NCBI GenBank assembly: GCA_944321825.1 | Contig: CALUMU010000002.1 | Coordinates: forward strand, 124,001-188,000 | Direction: 5' to 3' | DNA: 64,000 nucleotides | From: Candidatus Amulumruptor caecigallinarius | Lineage (GTDB): Bacteria > Bacteroidota > Bacteroidia > Bacteroidales > Muribaculaceae | Part shown: positions 33,585 through 42,800 of the stretch, piece after piece | How positions within the stretch are numbered: position 1 is the stretch's first letter | How the letters are laid out: every line of letters starts with the position of its first letter | The notes under the pieces: model-generated | Databases searched by the model: none | What the model saw: only the letters and a program-made list of their open reading frames with translations | Told to the model about the DNA's origin: nothing | Translations under genes and position numbers: made by a program

Positions 33585-35666
33585 ATGAAAGGTGATGCCC
33601 AACCATTAATCAAATTCTTTGATGGCTCAGATAAAAGATTCATAATACCTCTATATCAAAGAAATTATGATTGGAAGGAAGAAAACTGCGAACAATTATT
33701 TAATGATTTGCTAAATCTACACGAGAGTAACAGAAAAAGCCATTTTTTTGGAAGCATTGTATCAAGTATTCAACCCGGAACCGAAGACAGATATATCATT
33801 GATGGGCAACAACGTATAACCACCGTTTCTTTGTTGCTGATTGCTATGGTCAATGCAAAAAAAGAAGGATTGATAGATGCAGTAGATTCCAAATTGGTTG
33901 AAAAAATATTCAAGAGATACCTTGTAGATGAGTATCAAGAAGACGAACGCAAGGTAAAACTCAAACCGGTCAAAAAAGATATGGAAGCATTCGATGCTTT
34001 GCTATATAAATCAAGAGAACAATATATTAAAGAATCTAATGTTACGCGAAATTATGACTTTTTCTATGATAGGGTCATTCGTTCCGGACTTACAATTGAC
34101 GAGTTGTTTGAAACAATCAAGAAATTGGAAGTCATAAATATTCGTTTAGATGCAGATGACGATCCTCAATTGATTTTTGAAAGTCTCAACTCAACAGGGC
34201 TTGATTTAAGTGAAGCTGATAAGATACGCAACTACTTATTAATGTCTCTATCCCTGACAGAACAAGATGATTTCTATAACCGTTTTTGGAACCCTATAGA
34301 AGTGTTTACAAAGTATGATCCTTCTTCATTTGTTCGCGATTATCTCACTATGAAGCAAGGTAAAATAGGTCGCATAGATAAAATTTACTTTATATTTAAG
34401 GGGTATGCTGAAGGTAACAATATGGCAAGAGCTGATTTGCTTGAGGATATGCACCATTATGCTAAAATATATAGTCAAATAGATAATGCAAAAGCCGGAA
34501 CCGATAAATTGAATCAAAAGCTAAGTCAATTACGAACACTTGATTCAACAATTGCATATCCTTTCTTTATGGCTTTTTTTGATTATGCTTCAAAAAACGA
34601 TTTGCCTGAAAATGAAATTTGCAAGGTCATAGATGTAATTGAGTCCTATTGGGCGCGCCGCATAATATGTAACCTTCCGTCAAATGCCTTAAACAAAGTA
34701 TTTGCCACTTTACATAGGGACGTATTAAACCATATAGGTAAAGTTGTAAGTGACAACAAACCTGCTTATATTGATGTCTTGACATATATCTTACTCAAGA
34801 AGGGACGTTCGTCTATTTTCCCCAGTGACGAGGATGTTAAAACGGACTTTGCCACACGCCAAGTGTACAAGATTCCGGCAAATGCACGAATGTTCATATT
34901 GGAACGTTTGGAAAACAGGGATAATAACGAACGCCATGATGTTGTAAAAGGGCTTTCAGAGAAGAAAATTTCCATTGAGCACATAATGCCTCAGACGCTT
35001 TCGGATCAATGGAAAAAAGATTTAGGCCCAGAATGGGAACGCATACACCAGACATATCTTCACACTATGGCTAACCTTACACTAACAGCCTATAACTCAC
35101 AATACAGCAACCTTACATTCCTTGAGAAGAGAGATATGGAGAAAGGGTTTAAAGAGAGTGCTTTCAGATTAAACAATTATGCCAAATCTTGTGATAAATG
35201 GACTGAGGATGAACTGAAAGAAAGGCAAAAGGAACTATTGGGCGTTTTTATGAAATTATGGCCGATGCCGTCGACCACATTCAAGCCTACTAAGCAAGAG
35301 GCAGAATCTGCATCATTAGAAGATGATGATTTTGAATTTACTGGTAAAAAACTGCAAGCTTATATACTGTATGGAGTTCGATACACGGTAAACACTTGGA
35401 AAGACATGTTGATTCAGGTATGCAATCACATTTTATTGAAAAGGCGCTCTACTATTGAGTGGTTATGCGCAAATGAAAAATCTGGATTTTCAACAACCCC
35501 AGAATCATGGAGAAGAGAGCTTGGCCCCAATATGTACTTATGGACTGATAATAGTACACAGACAAAGATAAATATTCTGCATGGTTTATTTGAAGAATGT
35601 AATATTCCCTCCTCTGAATTAATTTTTGAATTTAGGTCTGACACTTATGATGAATATGAAGAATAA
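33585..35666 (+). CDS. DUF262/DUF1524 protein, GmrSD-like type IV restriction enzyme
   Basis: A 693-residue soluble protein. The N-terminal DUF262 domain (ParB/Srx fold) starts IPLYQRNYDW and carries the NTPase-type motif DGQQR at 73-77 plus FESLNSTGLDLSEAD. The DUF1524 domain has the His-Me-type nuclease signature H466-x-x-P469 and N497 in MANLTLT. This is the single-chain GmrSD arrangement, which cleaves DNA with glucosylated or otherwise modified cytosines; related SspE proteins act in phosphorothioate systems. Residues ~590-693 form an extra domain (LQAYILYGVRYTVNTWKDML) I do not recognise. Its AT-rich composition differs sharply from the neighbours, a sign of transfer. A terminator follows directly. 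Confidence 0.85.
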   Translation: MKGDAQPLIKFFDGSDKRFIIPLYQRNYDWKEENCEQLFNDLLNLHESNRKSHFFGSIVSSIQPGTEDRYIIDGQQRITTVSLLLIAMVNAKKEGLIDAVDSKLVEKIFKRYLVDEYQEDERKVKLKPVKKDMEAFDALLYKSREQYIKESNVTRNYDFFYDRVIRSGLTIDELFETIKKLEVINIRLDADDDPQLIFESLNSTGLDLSEADKIRNYLLMSLSLTEQDDFYNRFWNPIEVFTKYDPSSFVRDYLTMKQGKIGRIDKIYFIFKGYAEGNNMARADLLEDMHHYAKIYSQIDNAKAGTDKLNQKLSQLRTLDSTIAYPFFMAFFDYASKNDLPENEICKVIDVIESYWARRIICNLPSNALNKVFATLHRDVLNHIGKVVSDNKPAYIDVLTYILLKKGRSSIFPSDEDVKTDFATRQVYKIPANARMFILERLENRDNNERHDVVKGLSEKKISIEHIMPQTLSDQWKKDLGPEWERIHQTYLHTMANLTLTAYNSQYSNLTFLEKRDMEKGFKESAFRLNNYAKSCDKWTEDELKERQKELLGVFMKLWPMPSTTFKPTKQEAESASLEDDDFEFTGKKLQAYILYGVRYTVNTWKDMLIQVCNHILLKRRSTIEWLCANEKSGFSTTPESWRRELGPNMYLWTDNSTQTKINILHGLFEECNIPSSELIFEFRSDTYDEYEE

Positions 35667-35676
35667 TATTTAATGC

Positions 35677-35718
35677 AAAAATGGTACTGACTTCCGCTTC
35701 GGCTTCAGGGCCATTTTT
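35677..35718 (+). terminator. Terminator of the defence cassette
   Basis: AAAAATGG and CCATTTTT pair as an outer stem, with CTGA/TCAG inside and a GC-rich apical part; the T-run forms the 3' side. It starts 11 bp after the DUF262 stop. Confidence 0.7.
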
Positions 35719-36085
35719 GTACCTTTTCTCATCAAAAAATCGGCATTTTTCACAAGTTTTTGTACCGACATTTTAATATTCAAGAAATTACACTTACTTT
35801 TACTTTCCAAAATGGAGGTTCAAGCCGAGAATGGTGCTAAAAATCACTAACTTACACATTCTCAGACACTTGTCAACCTGCTGGTTGTCCCTTTTAGAGC
35901 GCCATGCTATTGATAGTCAACGATGTACACATACTGCATCAAAACCTTCTTCATCAGTAAATATCTGACGACTATTGCAAATAGCCCCGCTTGAATACCG
36001 CGACATTCCCAAAGTTGTCGTGATGAGAGAAACAGGAAATCCCGCCTAAGATAAGCATAAGGCTTATCCCAGACGGGATTATTGC
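35719..36085. other. Non-coding stretch with a two-level hairpin
   Basis: About 370 bp without a supported gene. The left half is AT-rich with T and A runs. The only clear structure is at 36038-36080: AATCCCG/CGGGATT as outer stem and GATAAGC/GCTTATC as inner stem, separated by symmetric 5-nt internal loops. No transposase remnant or attachment-site repeat could be seen. Confidence 0.5.
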
Positions 36086-36307
36086 TTAATCTTTATCTTC
36101 CGACTGCTCTCGGAGGATTCGGGCGGTAGCGCGCTTATACCCCTCGCTGCGGTCGCAGAGATAATTGCTGCCCATCCAACAACTGCAAATAGTTGCGGTG
36201 TCCTTCAGTCTGAGCATCCACCTGTCTTTAAGGTACTTCTTCCCAGTCGCGCCTTGCGGCCGGCATCCCGGACTCCTCGCCACGAACTGTCTGGTCATAA
36301 CTGGCAT
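36086..36307 (-). CDS. Hypothetical 73-residue protein
   Basis: A basic, cysteine-containing reading frame (LKDTATICSCWMGSNYLC in the middle, YKRATARILREQ near the end). The C-terminal half has the look of a folded small protein; the N-terminal half is less convincing and a start at a later Met (MLRLKDTA) is possible. The two-level hairpin 6 bp beyond its stop could act as terminator. I recognise no family, and the reading frame may be chance. Confidence 0.35.
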   Translation of the reverse strand: MPVMTRQFVARSPGCRPQGATGKKYLKDRWMLRLKDTATICSCWMGSNYLCDRSEGYKRATARILREQSEDKD

Positions 36308-36470
36308 AATACTTAATTACGCCGGATGCGTCTTCCTAGAATGCGTCGCCACGCACGGATTGACGTTCTGTCCATCGTCACGTTAGATTATTGGCTTCAG
36401 GAACGCGACTGTCAGAAAGGCCTTAAACTACGATTTCATAAATTATCTTTTCATTTCATCGTATGCCCGG

Positions 36471-37124
36471 TCAGGGGATGTACACCTTTTCGGCGAGGCC
36501 GGAAGAGATGCGTATGAACGTGCCGCCCGATGGGTTCTGAACCGGCCGGCCCTGAAGGTCGAGGTACGTGGCCGCGCCGCCGCCGTCTCCGCTGCCTGCT
36601 TCCGTGTCAGGCTGCGATGCAGCACCGTCGGTTGTAACCTCTATCTTGTCAATATACAATTTGCCGCCCAGATCCATGAACACGGACGGATTGCTGCCCG
36701 CCCACTCCAGCAGACAGTTCTCCTCGTCATAAGTGGCGGTGTACTCCCCCGGCATCTGGGGCAGCTCCGACAGCTCGGATTCCCTGTCAGGACACAGGTA
36801 TATGCGGATGCCCGCAAGGTTGTCGCTACCGCCCATGAACACCAGCTTTGTCCCTGCAGATGGACGGAGATACCACCTGTCCTCGTCCGTCGCCTTGTAT
36901 ATCCTGGAGGGCGAAGTCTCGTTTGTCGCCCTGATCGACACGTTGTCCATACGGAACACGGCATCCGCGTCCATGACGACAGAGCCGCTTGCAGGCCAAG
37001 ATTTCCCTGCCGGCATCTCTATCCCCGACTCCGGTCCTGCGGAAAAGTCGAACGTCGTGACGACATCTGCCGAAGCGACGGCACAGCTCATACACAACAG
37101 GCACGCTATACAGAAATTTCTCAT
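36471..37124 (-). CDS. Secreted protein with sorting-type C-terminal tail
   Basis: A 217-residue protein with signal peptide (MRNFCIACLLCMSCAVASA). The mature part is all-beta in character, with FDFSAGPESG and YIDKIEVTTDG suggestive of a jelly-roll. A Gly/Ala/Asp linker (about 172-184) leads to YLDLQGRPVQNP and IRISSGLAEKVYIP, the LQGRxV...KxxI pattern of C-terminal domains used for sorting in Bacteroidales. Function unknown. It is divergent from dinB and has its own promoter. The M6 protease nearby ends in the same kind of tail. Confidence 0.75.
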   Translation of the reverse strand: MRNFCIACLLCMSCAVASADVVTTFDFSAGPESGIEMPAGKSWPASGSVVMDADAVFRMDNVSIRATNETSPSRIYKATDEDRWYLRPSAGTKLVFMGGSDNLAGIRIYLCPDRESELSELPQMPGEYTATYDEENCLLEWAGSNPSVFMDLGGKLYIDKIEVTTDGAASQPDTEAGSGDGGGAATYLDLQGRPVQNPSGGTFIRISSGLAEKVYIP

Positions 37125-37181
37125 GGTTTAAACTGTTAGATGGTTACTAAACAAAAGTGTTAGATTGGTTTTTAAACATTG

Positions 37182-37212
37182 CAAATGTAAGACAAATTAT
37201 TGGCAACGCAAG
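37182..37212 (-). promoter_or_regulatory. Promoter of the secreted protein at 36471-37124
   Basis: On the minus strand CTTG (complement of 37209-37212), 19 bp and TACATTTG (complement of 37182-37189), about 58 bp before the start codon. Confidence 0.55.
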
Positions 37213-37384
37213 ACCGAATGGTTTATATTATTATGAGTGTGTTGCAGGCTTTTTGCTTTACTTCGTTTACGAATGTGGACTCGTCTCTGAATCCGTGTTT
37301 TGCACTGCTACGCAAAAATCATATGCATACTCACCATTTACTACGATTATTTGTACTTTTGTATGTATGGCAACGGTGTCTGTG

Positions 37385-38491
37385 ATGGAGAGACTCAGGA
37401 AAATCATACATATCGACATGGACGCTTTTTATGCGGCTGTGGAGCAGCGGGACAACCCCGGACTTCGCGGTCGTCCTATCGTAGTTGGTCACGACGGGCC
37501 TCGCGGAGTGGTTGCCACCGCGAGCTACGAGGCGCGTCGCTACGGCATCCGTTCGGCCATGCCGTCAGTGACAGCCCGCCGCAGATGCCCCCATCTGATA
37601 TTCGTACCCGGACGCATGGACGTGTACAAAGAGGTGTCGGCTTCCATCCATGACATCTTCCATGAATACACCGACATCGTAGAACCCCTCTCCCTTGATG
37701 AAGCATTCCTGGATGTAACCGACAACAAAGCCGGCATGGAGCTCGCCGTGGAAATAGCACGCGAAATAAAAGACAAAATACGTCAGAGGCTACATCTCGT
37801 GGCATCGGCCGGGGTGTCATACAACAAGTTTCTTGCCAAAATAGCATCGGACTACCGCAAGCCTGACGGATTATGCACAATCCACCCCTCACGCGCCATG
37901 GAGTTTATCGATGCAATGGAGATAGAGCGCTTCTGGGGTGTCGGGCCGGTGACAGCCCGCCGTATGCACGACCTCGGCATACACAACGGCTTCCAGCTGC
38001 GCCAACGCACTTTGCAGGAACTGACAGACGAGTTCGGCAAATCGGGCGTAATATACTACAACTTCGCCCGAGGCATCGATGACCGTCCTGTATCGCCGGA
38101 GCGGGAGCGCAAATCAGTCGGATGTGAGGAGACTTTCGACCATGACGTATCGGATTACAGAGAGATGGAAAGCCTGTTGATGTTACTAATCCAAGATCTG
38201 TCCGGACGGTTAGCGCGCAGAAATTTCATGGGACACACTCTAACGCTGAAAGTCAAATTCCATGACTTCACCCAAATCACACGGAGCATAACCATCCCTG
38301 ACGTTTTTGACTCTGATGCCAAGCTGACTGAATACACACTGCGGTTGGCCAAGAGCGTCGACTGTGCCAGTTACCCCGTGAGACTGTTGGGGCTGTCCGT
38401 GCATAATGCGCAGACCTCTCCGATAGCTCTGCATACAGAAGGGCGGCAACTTACCATAGATTTCGGCGACGGGGGCTTGTCTCCTTGGTGA
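37385..38491 (+). CDS. dinB: DNA polymerase IV
   Basis: The ATG at 37385 (MERLRKIIHIDMDAFYAAVE) gives 368 residues, the normal DinB length; a longer frame upstream would add 76 residues unlike any DinB, and a -7 box TACTTTTG at 37354-37361 lies inside that extension. Catalytic residues are D11 and D105-E106 (PLSLDEAFLDVT). SYEARRYGIRSAMPS and FWGVGPVTARRMHDLGI are further family blocks. DinB carries out translesion synthesis. This is the second Y-family polymerase in the window, and a CATATGCAT element lies in its -33 region. Confidence 0.95.
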   Translation: MERLRKIIHIDMDAFYAAVEQRDNPGLRGRPIVVGHDGPRGVVATASYEARRYGIRSAMPSVTARRRCPHLIFVPGRMDVYKEVSASIHDIFHEYTDIVEPLSLDEAFLDVTDNKAGMELAVEIAREIKDKIRQRLHLVASAGVSYNKFLAKIASDYRKPDGLCTIHPSRAMEFIDAMEIERFWGVGPVTARRMHDLGIHNGFQLRQRTLQELTDEFGKSGVIYYNFARGIDDRPVSPERERKSVGCEETFDHDVSDYREMESLLMLLIQDLSGRLARRNFMGHTLTLKVKFHDFTQITRSITIPDVFDSDAKLTEYTLRLAKSVDCASYPVRLLGLSVHNAQTSPIALHTEGRQLTIDFGDGGLSPW

Positions 38492-38610
38492 GTCAGGTGA
38501 AAGCCATTGAATAAAGCACGAGCCCTTAGAGATTTTTAACTCTGAAAAATCTCTAACAACACATATCAATAGTTAATTTTGTGTATCATCTCAAGCATCA
38601 TATTCCAAAA

Positions 38611-41124
38611 ATGAGAAAAATCTGGATTTCACTTATCGCTATGTCGATTGCAATGCCATCGACGGCAGTCATAGCCCGCAAAGGCGTGTACAACATCGCA
38701 CAAAGCGACGGGAGCACCATCAGCGTAATCAAAGTCGGTGACGAACGTAGCCACATATACATGACCACCGATGGAATCCCGGTATACCGTACGGATTCAA
38801 CAGAAGATTTCCATTATATGACTCCGTCAGGGCGGTCTGACATCAAAGCCCATAACGCAGACAGACGAGACTATAACGAACTCTCGTTCCTGCGAGAAAA
38901 CATCACGGACTTGTCAGCAGGCCAGATCCTGCAGAGCCGTATCCGATTGTCTCAGCGAGTAAAGACAGCCAATGCTACTTCTCCACACAAGACTTCCGAG
39001 GTGGTCAACAAGGGCAAGGCAAAGATACCTGTACTGCTCGTGCAATATGCCGATAAGAAATTCATAGACAGCGATCCGCTGGCTACATTTGAGCGGTTTT
39101 TCAAAGACGGAGACGAAAGTGCCCGCCAGTATTTTGAAGACCAATCCAACGGATTATTCCAACCGCAGTTTGACGTATACGGTCCATATACCCTCTCTGG
39201 CAACCGCGCCACTTACGGAGGCAATGATTATTGGGGCAACGACAAGGGGGTGGGAACGATGGTGGCACAAGCCTGCATCGGACTGTCCGGGCAAATAGAC
39301 TTCAGCCAATATGACAACGACGGCGACGGACAATGTGACACCGTCATAGTGCTTTACGCAGGTGAAGGTGAAGCATCGTCGGATGTCGACGAATCAGTAT
39401 GGCCATGCCAATGGGAGCTTTCGTCGTCGGACTACAAGAAATCACTTAGTTATAACTCTACCACAATCGACCGCTTCGCCGTATTCAACGAACTTAACGT
39501 TGCAAGCGGGACTCCCAAGGTAGAAGGTATAGGCACATTCTGCCATGAATTTTCACACTGCCTCGGACTGCCGGATTTCTACGATACCAATTACAACGGA
39601 CATTTCGGCATGTCATATTGGTCGCTCATGGATTCGGGCTGCTACAACAATGACGGCTATACCCCTATCGGTTACTCCGCTTACGAAAAGGAGTTCATGG
39701 GATGGCTGACCATAGAACCCGCCACTGAAAACACCCTCTATACACTCCCTTTATTTAATTCCGGCAACTCCGCCACGGACAAAGCTGTAAAAATCACGAA
39801 CCCTGCCGATACCGACGAATACTACATCATCGAAAACCGCGCAAACCAGGGCTGGGACGAATACATGCCGGCAGAAGGTCTGATGATAACCCACGTTACA
39901 TACAGCCAGAGCGCATGGAACAATAATACAGTCAACGACTACGACTTACAGCGCATGACGATAATCCCTGCCGACGGTGAACTTAAGCTCAACAGCTACT
40001 CATATTACGGAGATACATATTACGAAGCCGACGAAGAGAGTCTGCGCGGCGACCTATGGCCCTACGGTCAAACAGATGCACTTACTGACGACACTACCCC
40101 GTCATTCAGCCCCAACACAGGCAGTGCTGTCGGGATGCCGGTCACCGAAATGGCACGTAACAGCGACGGAACGATTTCATTTTGGATTGCCAAAGGCCAA
40201 CTGCCCCCACTCCCGACACCCGATGTCTCAGACATCACACCGGAAGTCAACGGTTCTGATTCGTTTACCGCCATATGGCAAGCATCCGACATCGACGATG
40301 TGACCTATACCCTCAACGTATTTGAGCATCAGGACGTATCATACGAACTTGCCTTGTCGTCAAAATTCGTCAAGAATGGTGATTACACCGATAACTGGAG
40401 CACCGAAAGCTCTACCGAGTTTTACACCAATATTGGCGGCACAACCGAGGCCATAAAATTAGGCAGTTCGAGCAAGACAGGAGCTGTCGTGACAAAATCA
40501 GGCTTCGCCATAGGCAGCTACGACTGTGCGACGGTGGTAATCAATGCAAGGTCATTCGGCTCGGACAGCGATGTAAAGATGAAAGTATCTGCCATGTCGG
40601 GGTCAACGACTCTATCGTCCAGCGAAGTCACGATAACAAACTCCGCTGCCGACTACGTGGTACTCCTCCCGCAGATCACCGGCGACTTCACGATCCGCAT
40701 CGAAACAGTGGCATCCAAGAAACGTGCATACCTCTACAGCGCGGACATCTATCTCGGAGATGCAGCCTCTGCTTCAGCCAAAAGCAGACAAGTGCCTGTA
40801 GTAAGCGGTGACCAAACAGATATGACCATCAGTGGCATCACCGGCACCCAGTACACAGTCACAGGACTCAAGCCTGGAGCAGTATACGACTACCGCGTCA
40901 AGGCTGTCCCCACTAATGATGGCGAGTATTCCGACAGCCCGTGGTCGGCAACAGTGACCGTAGATCTGTCATCGGCATCCGTCCTTGACTACACAGAGGA
41001 CTCAGAGTCCGAAGCCGCAGAGTATTTTAATCTGCAAGGGATACGCGTAAATCCCGACAGCATGAAATCCGGGATATACATCAAACGTCAAGGTTCCGAA
41101 AGCTCAAAGATATACATCAAGTAG
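38611..41124 (+). CDS. Secreted M6-family metalloprotease with C-terminal sorting-type tail
   Basis: Start at 38611 (MRKIWISLIAMSIAMPSTA) gives a proper signal peptide and 837 residues. The zinc site is H312-E-F-S-H316 in CHEFSHCLGLPDFYD, followed by MSYWSLMDSG with the Met-turn, as in immune-inhibitor-A-like M6 peptidases. Before it come a propeptide-like region and YDNDGDGQCDTVIVLYAG. A beta-rich C-terminal region includes fibronectin III-like segments (about 560-790), then the tail YFNLQGIRVNP...GIYIKRQG. Expected to be exported and cell-surface attached, degrading host or dietary protein. Monocistronic with a strong terminator. Confidence 0.9.
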   Translation: MRKIWISLIAMSIAMPSTAVIARKGVYNIAQSDGSTISVIKVGDERSHIYMTTDGIPVYRTDSTEDFHYMTPSGRSDIKAHNADRRDYNELSFLRENITDLSAGQILQSRIRLSQRVKTANATSPHKTSEVVNKGKAKIPVLLVQYADKKFIDSDPLATFERFFKDGDESARQYFEDQSNGLFQPQFDVYGPYTLSGNRATYGGNDYWGNDKGVGTMVAQACIGLSGQIDFSQYDNDGDGQCDTVIVLYAGEGEASSDVDESVWPCQWELSSSDYKKSLSYNSTTIDRFAVFNELNVASGTPKVEGIGTFCHEFSHCLGLPDFYDTNYNGHFGMSYWSLMDSGCYNNDGYTPIGYSAYEKEFMGWLTIEPATENTLYTLPLFNSGNSATDKAVKITNPADTDEYYIIENRANQGWDEYMPAEGLMITHVTYSQSAWNNNTVNDYDLQRMTIIPADGELKLNSYSYYGDTYYEADEESLRGDLWPYGQTDALTDDTTPSFSPNTGSAVGMPVTEMARNSDGTISFWIAKGQLPPLPTPDVSDITPEVNGSDSFTAIWQASDIDDVTYTLNVFEHQDVSYELALSSKFVKNGDYTDNWSTESSTEFYTNIGGTTEAIKLGSSSKTGAVVTKSGFAIGSYDCATVVINARSFGSDSDVKMKVSAMSGSTTLSSSEVTITNSAADYVVLLPQITGDFTIRIETVASKKRAYLYSADIYLGDAASASAKSRQVPVVSGDQTDMTISGITGTQYTVTGLKPGAVYDYRVKAVPTNDGEYSDSPWSATVTVDLSSASVLDYTEDSESEAAEYFNLQGIRVNPDSMKSGIYIKRQGSESSKIYIK

Positions 41125-41143
41125 GATAACATATACAATGTGA

Positions 41144-41182
41144 AAATGCGCGGACTCCATGGCTGATGGAGTCCGCGCATTT
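41144..41182. terminator. Strong bidirectional terminator
   Basis: AAATGCGCGGACTCCA and TGGAGTCCGCGCATTT form a perfect 16-bp stem with a 7-nt loop between the convergent M6 protease and porin genes. Confidence 0.92.
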
Positions 41183-41212
41183 GGTTTGCTACAGCCCACC
41201 ACCAATGCGTCA

Positions 41213-42517
41213 TCAGAAACTGTAAGCAGCCATGAGCATCATACGGTTGGCGTGATTGGATGCATGATTGCAGTCGGCACGTCTGCCCCACAAGTATTCC
41301 AGCCCGAACTGCAAACCGCTTATAGGCTCAAGCACACCATTGACCGCCACATACTGTCCGTAACGGTAAGCATCACCACCGAGCGACTCCTGATCATACA
41401 GACGGCACTGGCTATAGGTAGCCGACATGAAGAATTTGCTTGAAAAATCATACTGCACACCTGCGAAATAGCCAAGTGTGCCTGGCATGATCAGCTTTCC
41501 GGCCACATCGGCCGACGGAATCAGGTCATAATCCATACCGCTAAGGTCGTTGAGATATTGAGCTACCCCCTTACCGTAGATACACTGGTAATAGATAGTG
41601 GTGTTGGGTATGCTCGCTATATTGCCGCTCAACCCCACACCCCATCCTGTAGCTGTGTGGTTATCAGATGTAATCAGACTACGATACGACAAATTACGGA
41701 GTATCGCCGACAGACGCACACGGCTGTCACTGCCGTCCCACGCGTATTGCACGTAGGCAGGTATGTCGGGTACTCGCTGGGCTATCTTGTGTGTATCATC
41801 AGTGAGCGTGTATGAAGCCTGCGGTACCTCTACCGCAACTCCGACAGTCCATTGCTTGTCCTTGCCGAAACGCGGTGTCCACTGTATACCCACGTTGTCA
41901 GAGCATGTCCCGCCTGCAGGCCCTTGTTCGTCGACGGTAAACGGAGCCGCATCATCGTCATTGAACAGAGCTGTGGTCAGACCGGCACGTAACCGCCCGA
42001 TGTTGGCCCATGCCTGTTTCAGTTTGAAACAATCGCCGTTCTTGCCTCCCGAAAAATCCGTTTCGATATACATGCCATAGTCACCCAGCTTCTCCTGATG
42101 TCCGACGAGACGCATATACAACTTGGAATTATTGACCGTACCGTTAAATCCCGACCGCATCTCAGGGTCGTAAGGGACAGGGATGTCGTGAGGCACAAAA
42201 GCCCCGTTGCCATCAGCCGACCCGTCAAAATCATACTGCAACGTACCCTTCAGCATACCTCCGATACCGAGAGCTACACGCCCTTTTTTGTCAACAAACA
42301 GAAACCTCGGTGCCTGACGCACTTCATAATGCCAGCCATCAGGCTGAAACAGAGCATTGAAAATACGCTGATGCGAATCCGTGTCAAGTTCCTCAATCTT
42401 AGCGTTAAGGATTACGGTATCGTCAGGGATTTCCACAGTCGATTCCTGCGCCGCAATCGTGCTGACTGCAAGCGTTGAGAGCATCAACGCACTCGAAACT
42501 TTCGTAAAATGATGCAT
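41213..42517 (-). CDS. Outer-membrane porin, DcaP-like
   Basis: A 434-residue exported protein (signal peptide to STIAAQ). A short helical N-terminal segment (AKIEELDTDSHQRIFNAL) is followed by a 16-strand-type barrel with RFLFVDKKGRVALGIGGMLKGTLQYDF (in parts), GYGMYIETDF-like strands and a terminal strand ending YSF, the C-terminal Phe typical of outer-membrane barrels. DcaP-like and phosphate-selective porins admit small solutes; the solute here is not known. It is divergent from the symporter gene across a region with three -7-like boxes on the plus strand. Confidence 0.78.
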   Translation of the reverse strand: MHHFTKVSSALMLSTLAVSTIAAQESTVEIPDDTVILNAKIEELDTDSHQRIFNALFQPDGWHYEVRQAPRFLFVDKKGRVALGIGGMLKGTLQYDFDGSADGNGAFVPHDIPVPYDPEMRSGFNGTVNNSKLYMRLVGHQEKLGDYGMYIETDFSGGKNGDCFKLKQAWANIGRLRAGLTTALFNDDDAAPFTVDEQGPAGGTCSDNVGIQWTPRFGKDKQWTVGVAVEVPQASYTLTDDTHKIAQRVPDIPAYVQYAWDGSDSRVRLSAILRNLSYRSLITSDNHTATGWGVGLSGNIASIPNTTIYYQCIYGKGVAQYLNDLSGMDYDLIPSADVAGKLIMPGTLGYFAGVQYDFSSKFFMSATYSQCRLYDQESLGGDAYRYGQYVAVNGVLEPISGLQFGLEYLWGRRADCNHASNHANRMMLMAAYSF

Positions 42518-42629
42518 AAACTTTTAAGCATTTATGTAATGAAACTTATTCTTCGTATATTTGACTCCGTCCAATATACTCTCGCTCGGCAATGTACAAA
42601 TAAATTTGATATTGCACTCGACTTATTCG

Positions 42630-42723
42630 TATATTTGGCTCAAGAAATTGGCTTCGCCGCCACGGACCGGCCTACGGCCGACTTCCGCTATTTCATTTCG
42701 CCGAATATTCTCCGTATATTTGT
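42630..42723 (+). repeat. Copy A of a ~94-bp intergenic repeat with promoter-like boxes
   Basis: The reverse complement aligns with 20880-20972 over its whole length, with one indel and roughly three quarters of bases identical by my count (26 of 28 at one end). On the plus strand it starts with TATATTTG (42630-42637) and ends with CGTATATTTG (box at 42715-42722), both Bacteroidota -7 boxes. It points at the AGCS symporter gene. A further TATATTTG at 42556-42563 may mark a decayed neighbouring copy. Confidence 0.75.
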
Positions 42724-42800
42724 AACAACGTAGATACATGGCCAAATGTTTTAAGATATATTAGCATATGGCCTGATTTTTTCAGAGCAAGTAAGAAGCA

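Noticed and set aside
36308-36470. Additional small gene between the 73-codon frame and the secreted protein gene
   Set aside because: Frames here are short, lack a plausible start or composition, and overlap the 3' end of the secreted protein gene.
37157-37384. N-terminal extension of DNA polymerase IV
   Set aside because: The extra 76 residues do not resemble DinB and cover the likely promoter; the ATG at 37385 gives the standard DinB start.
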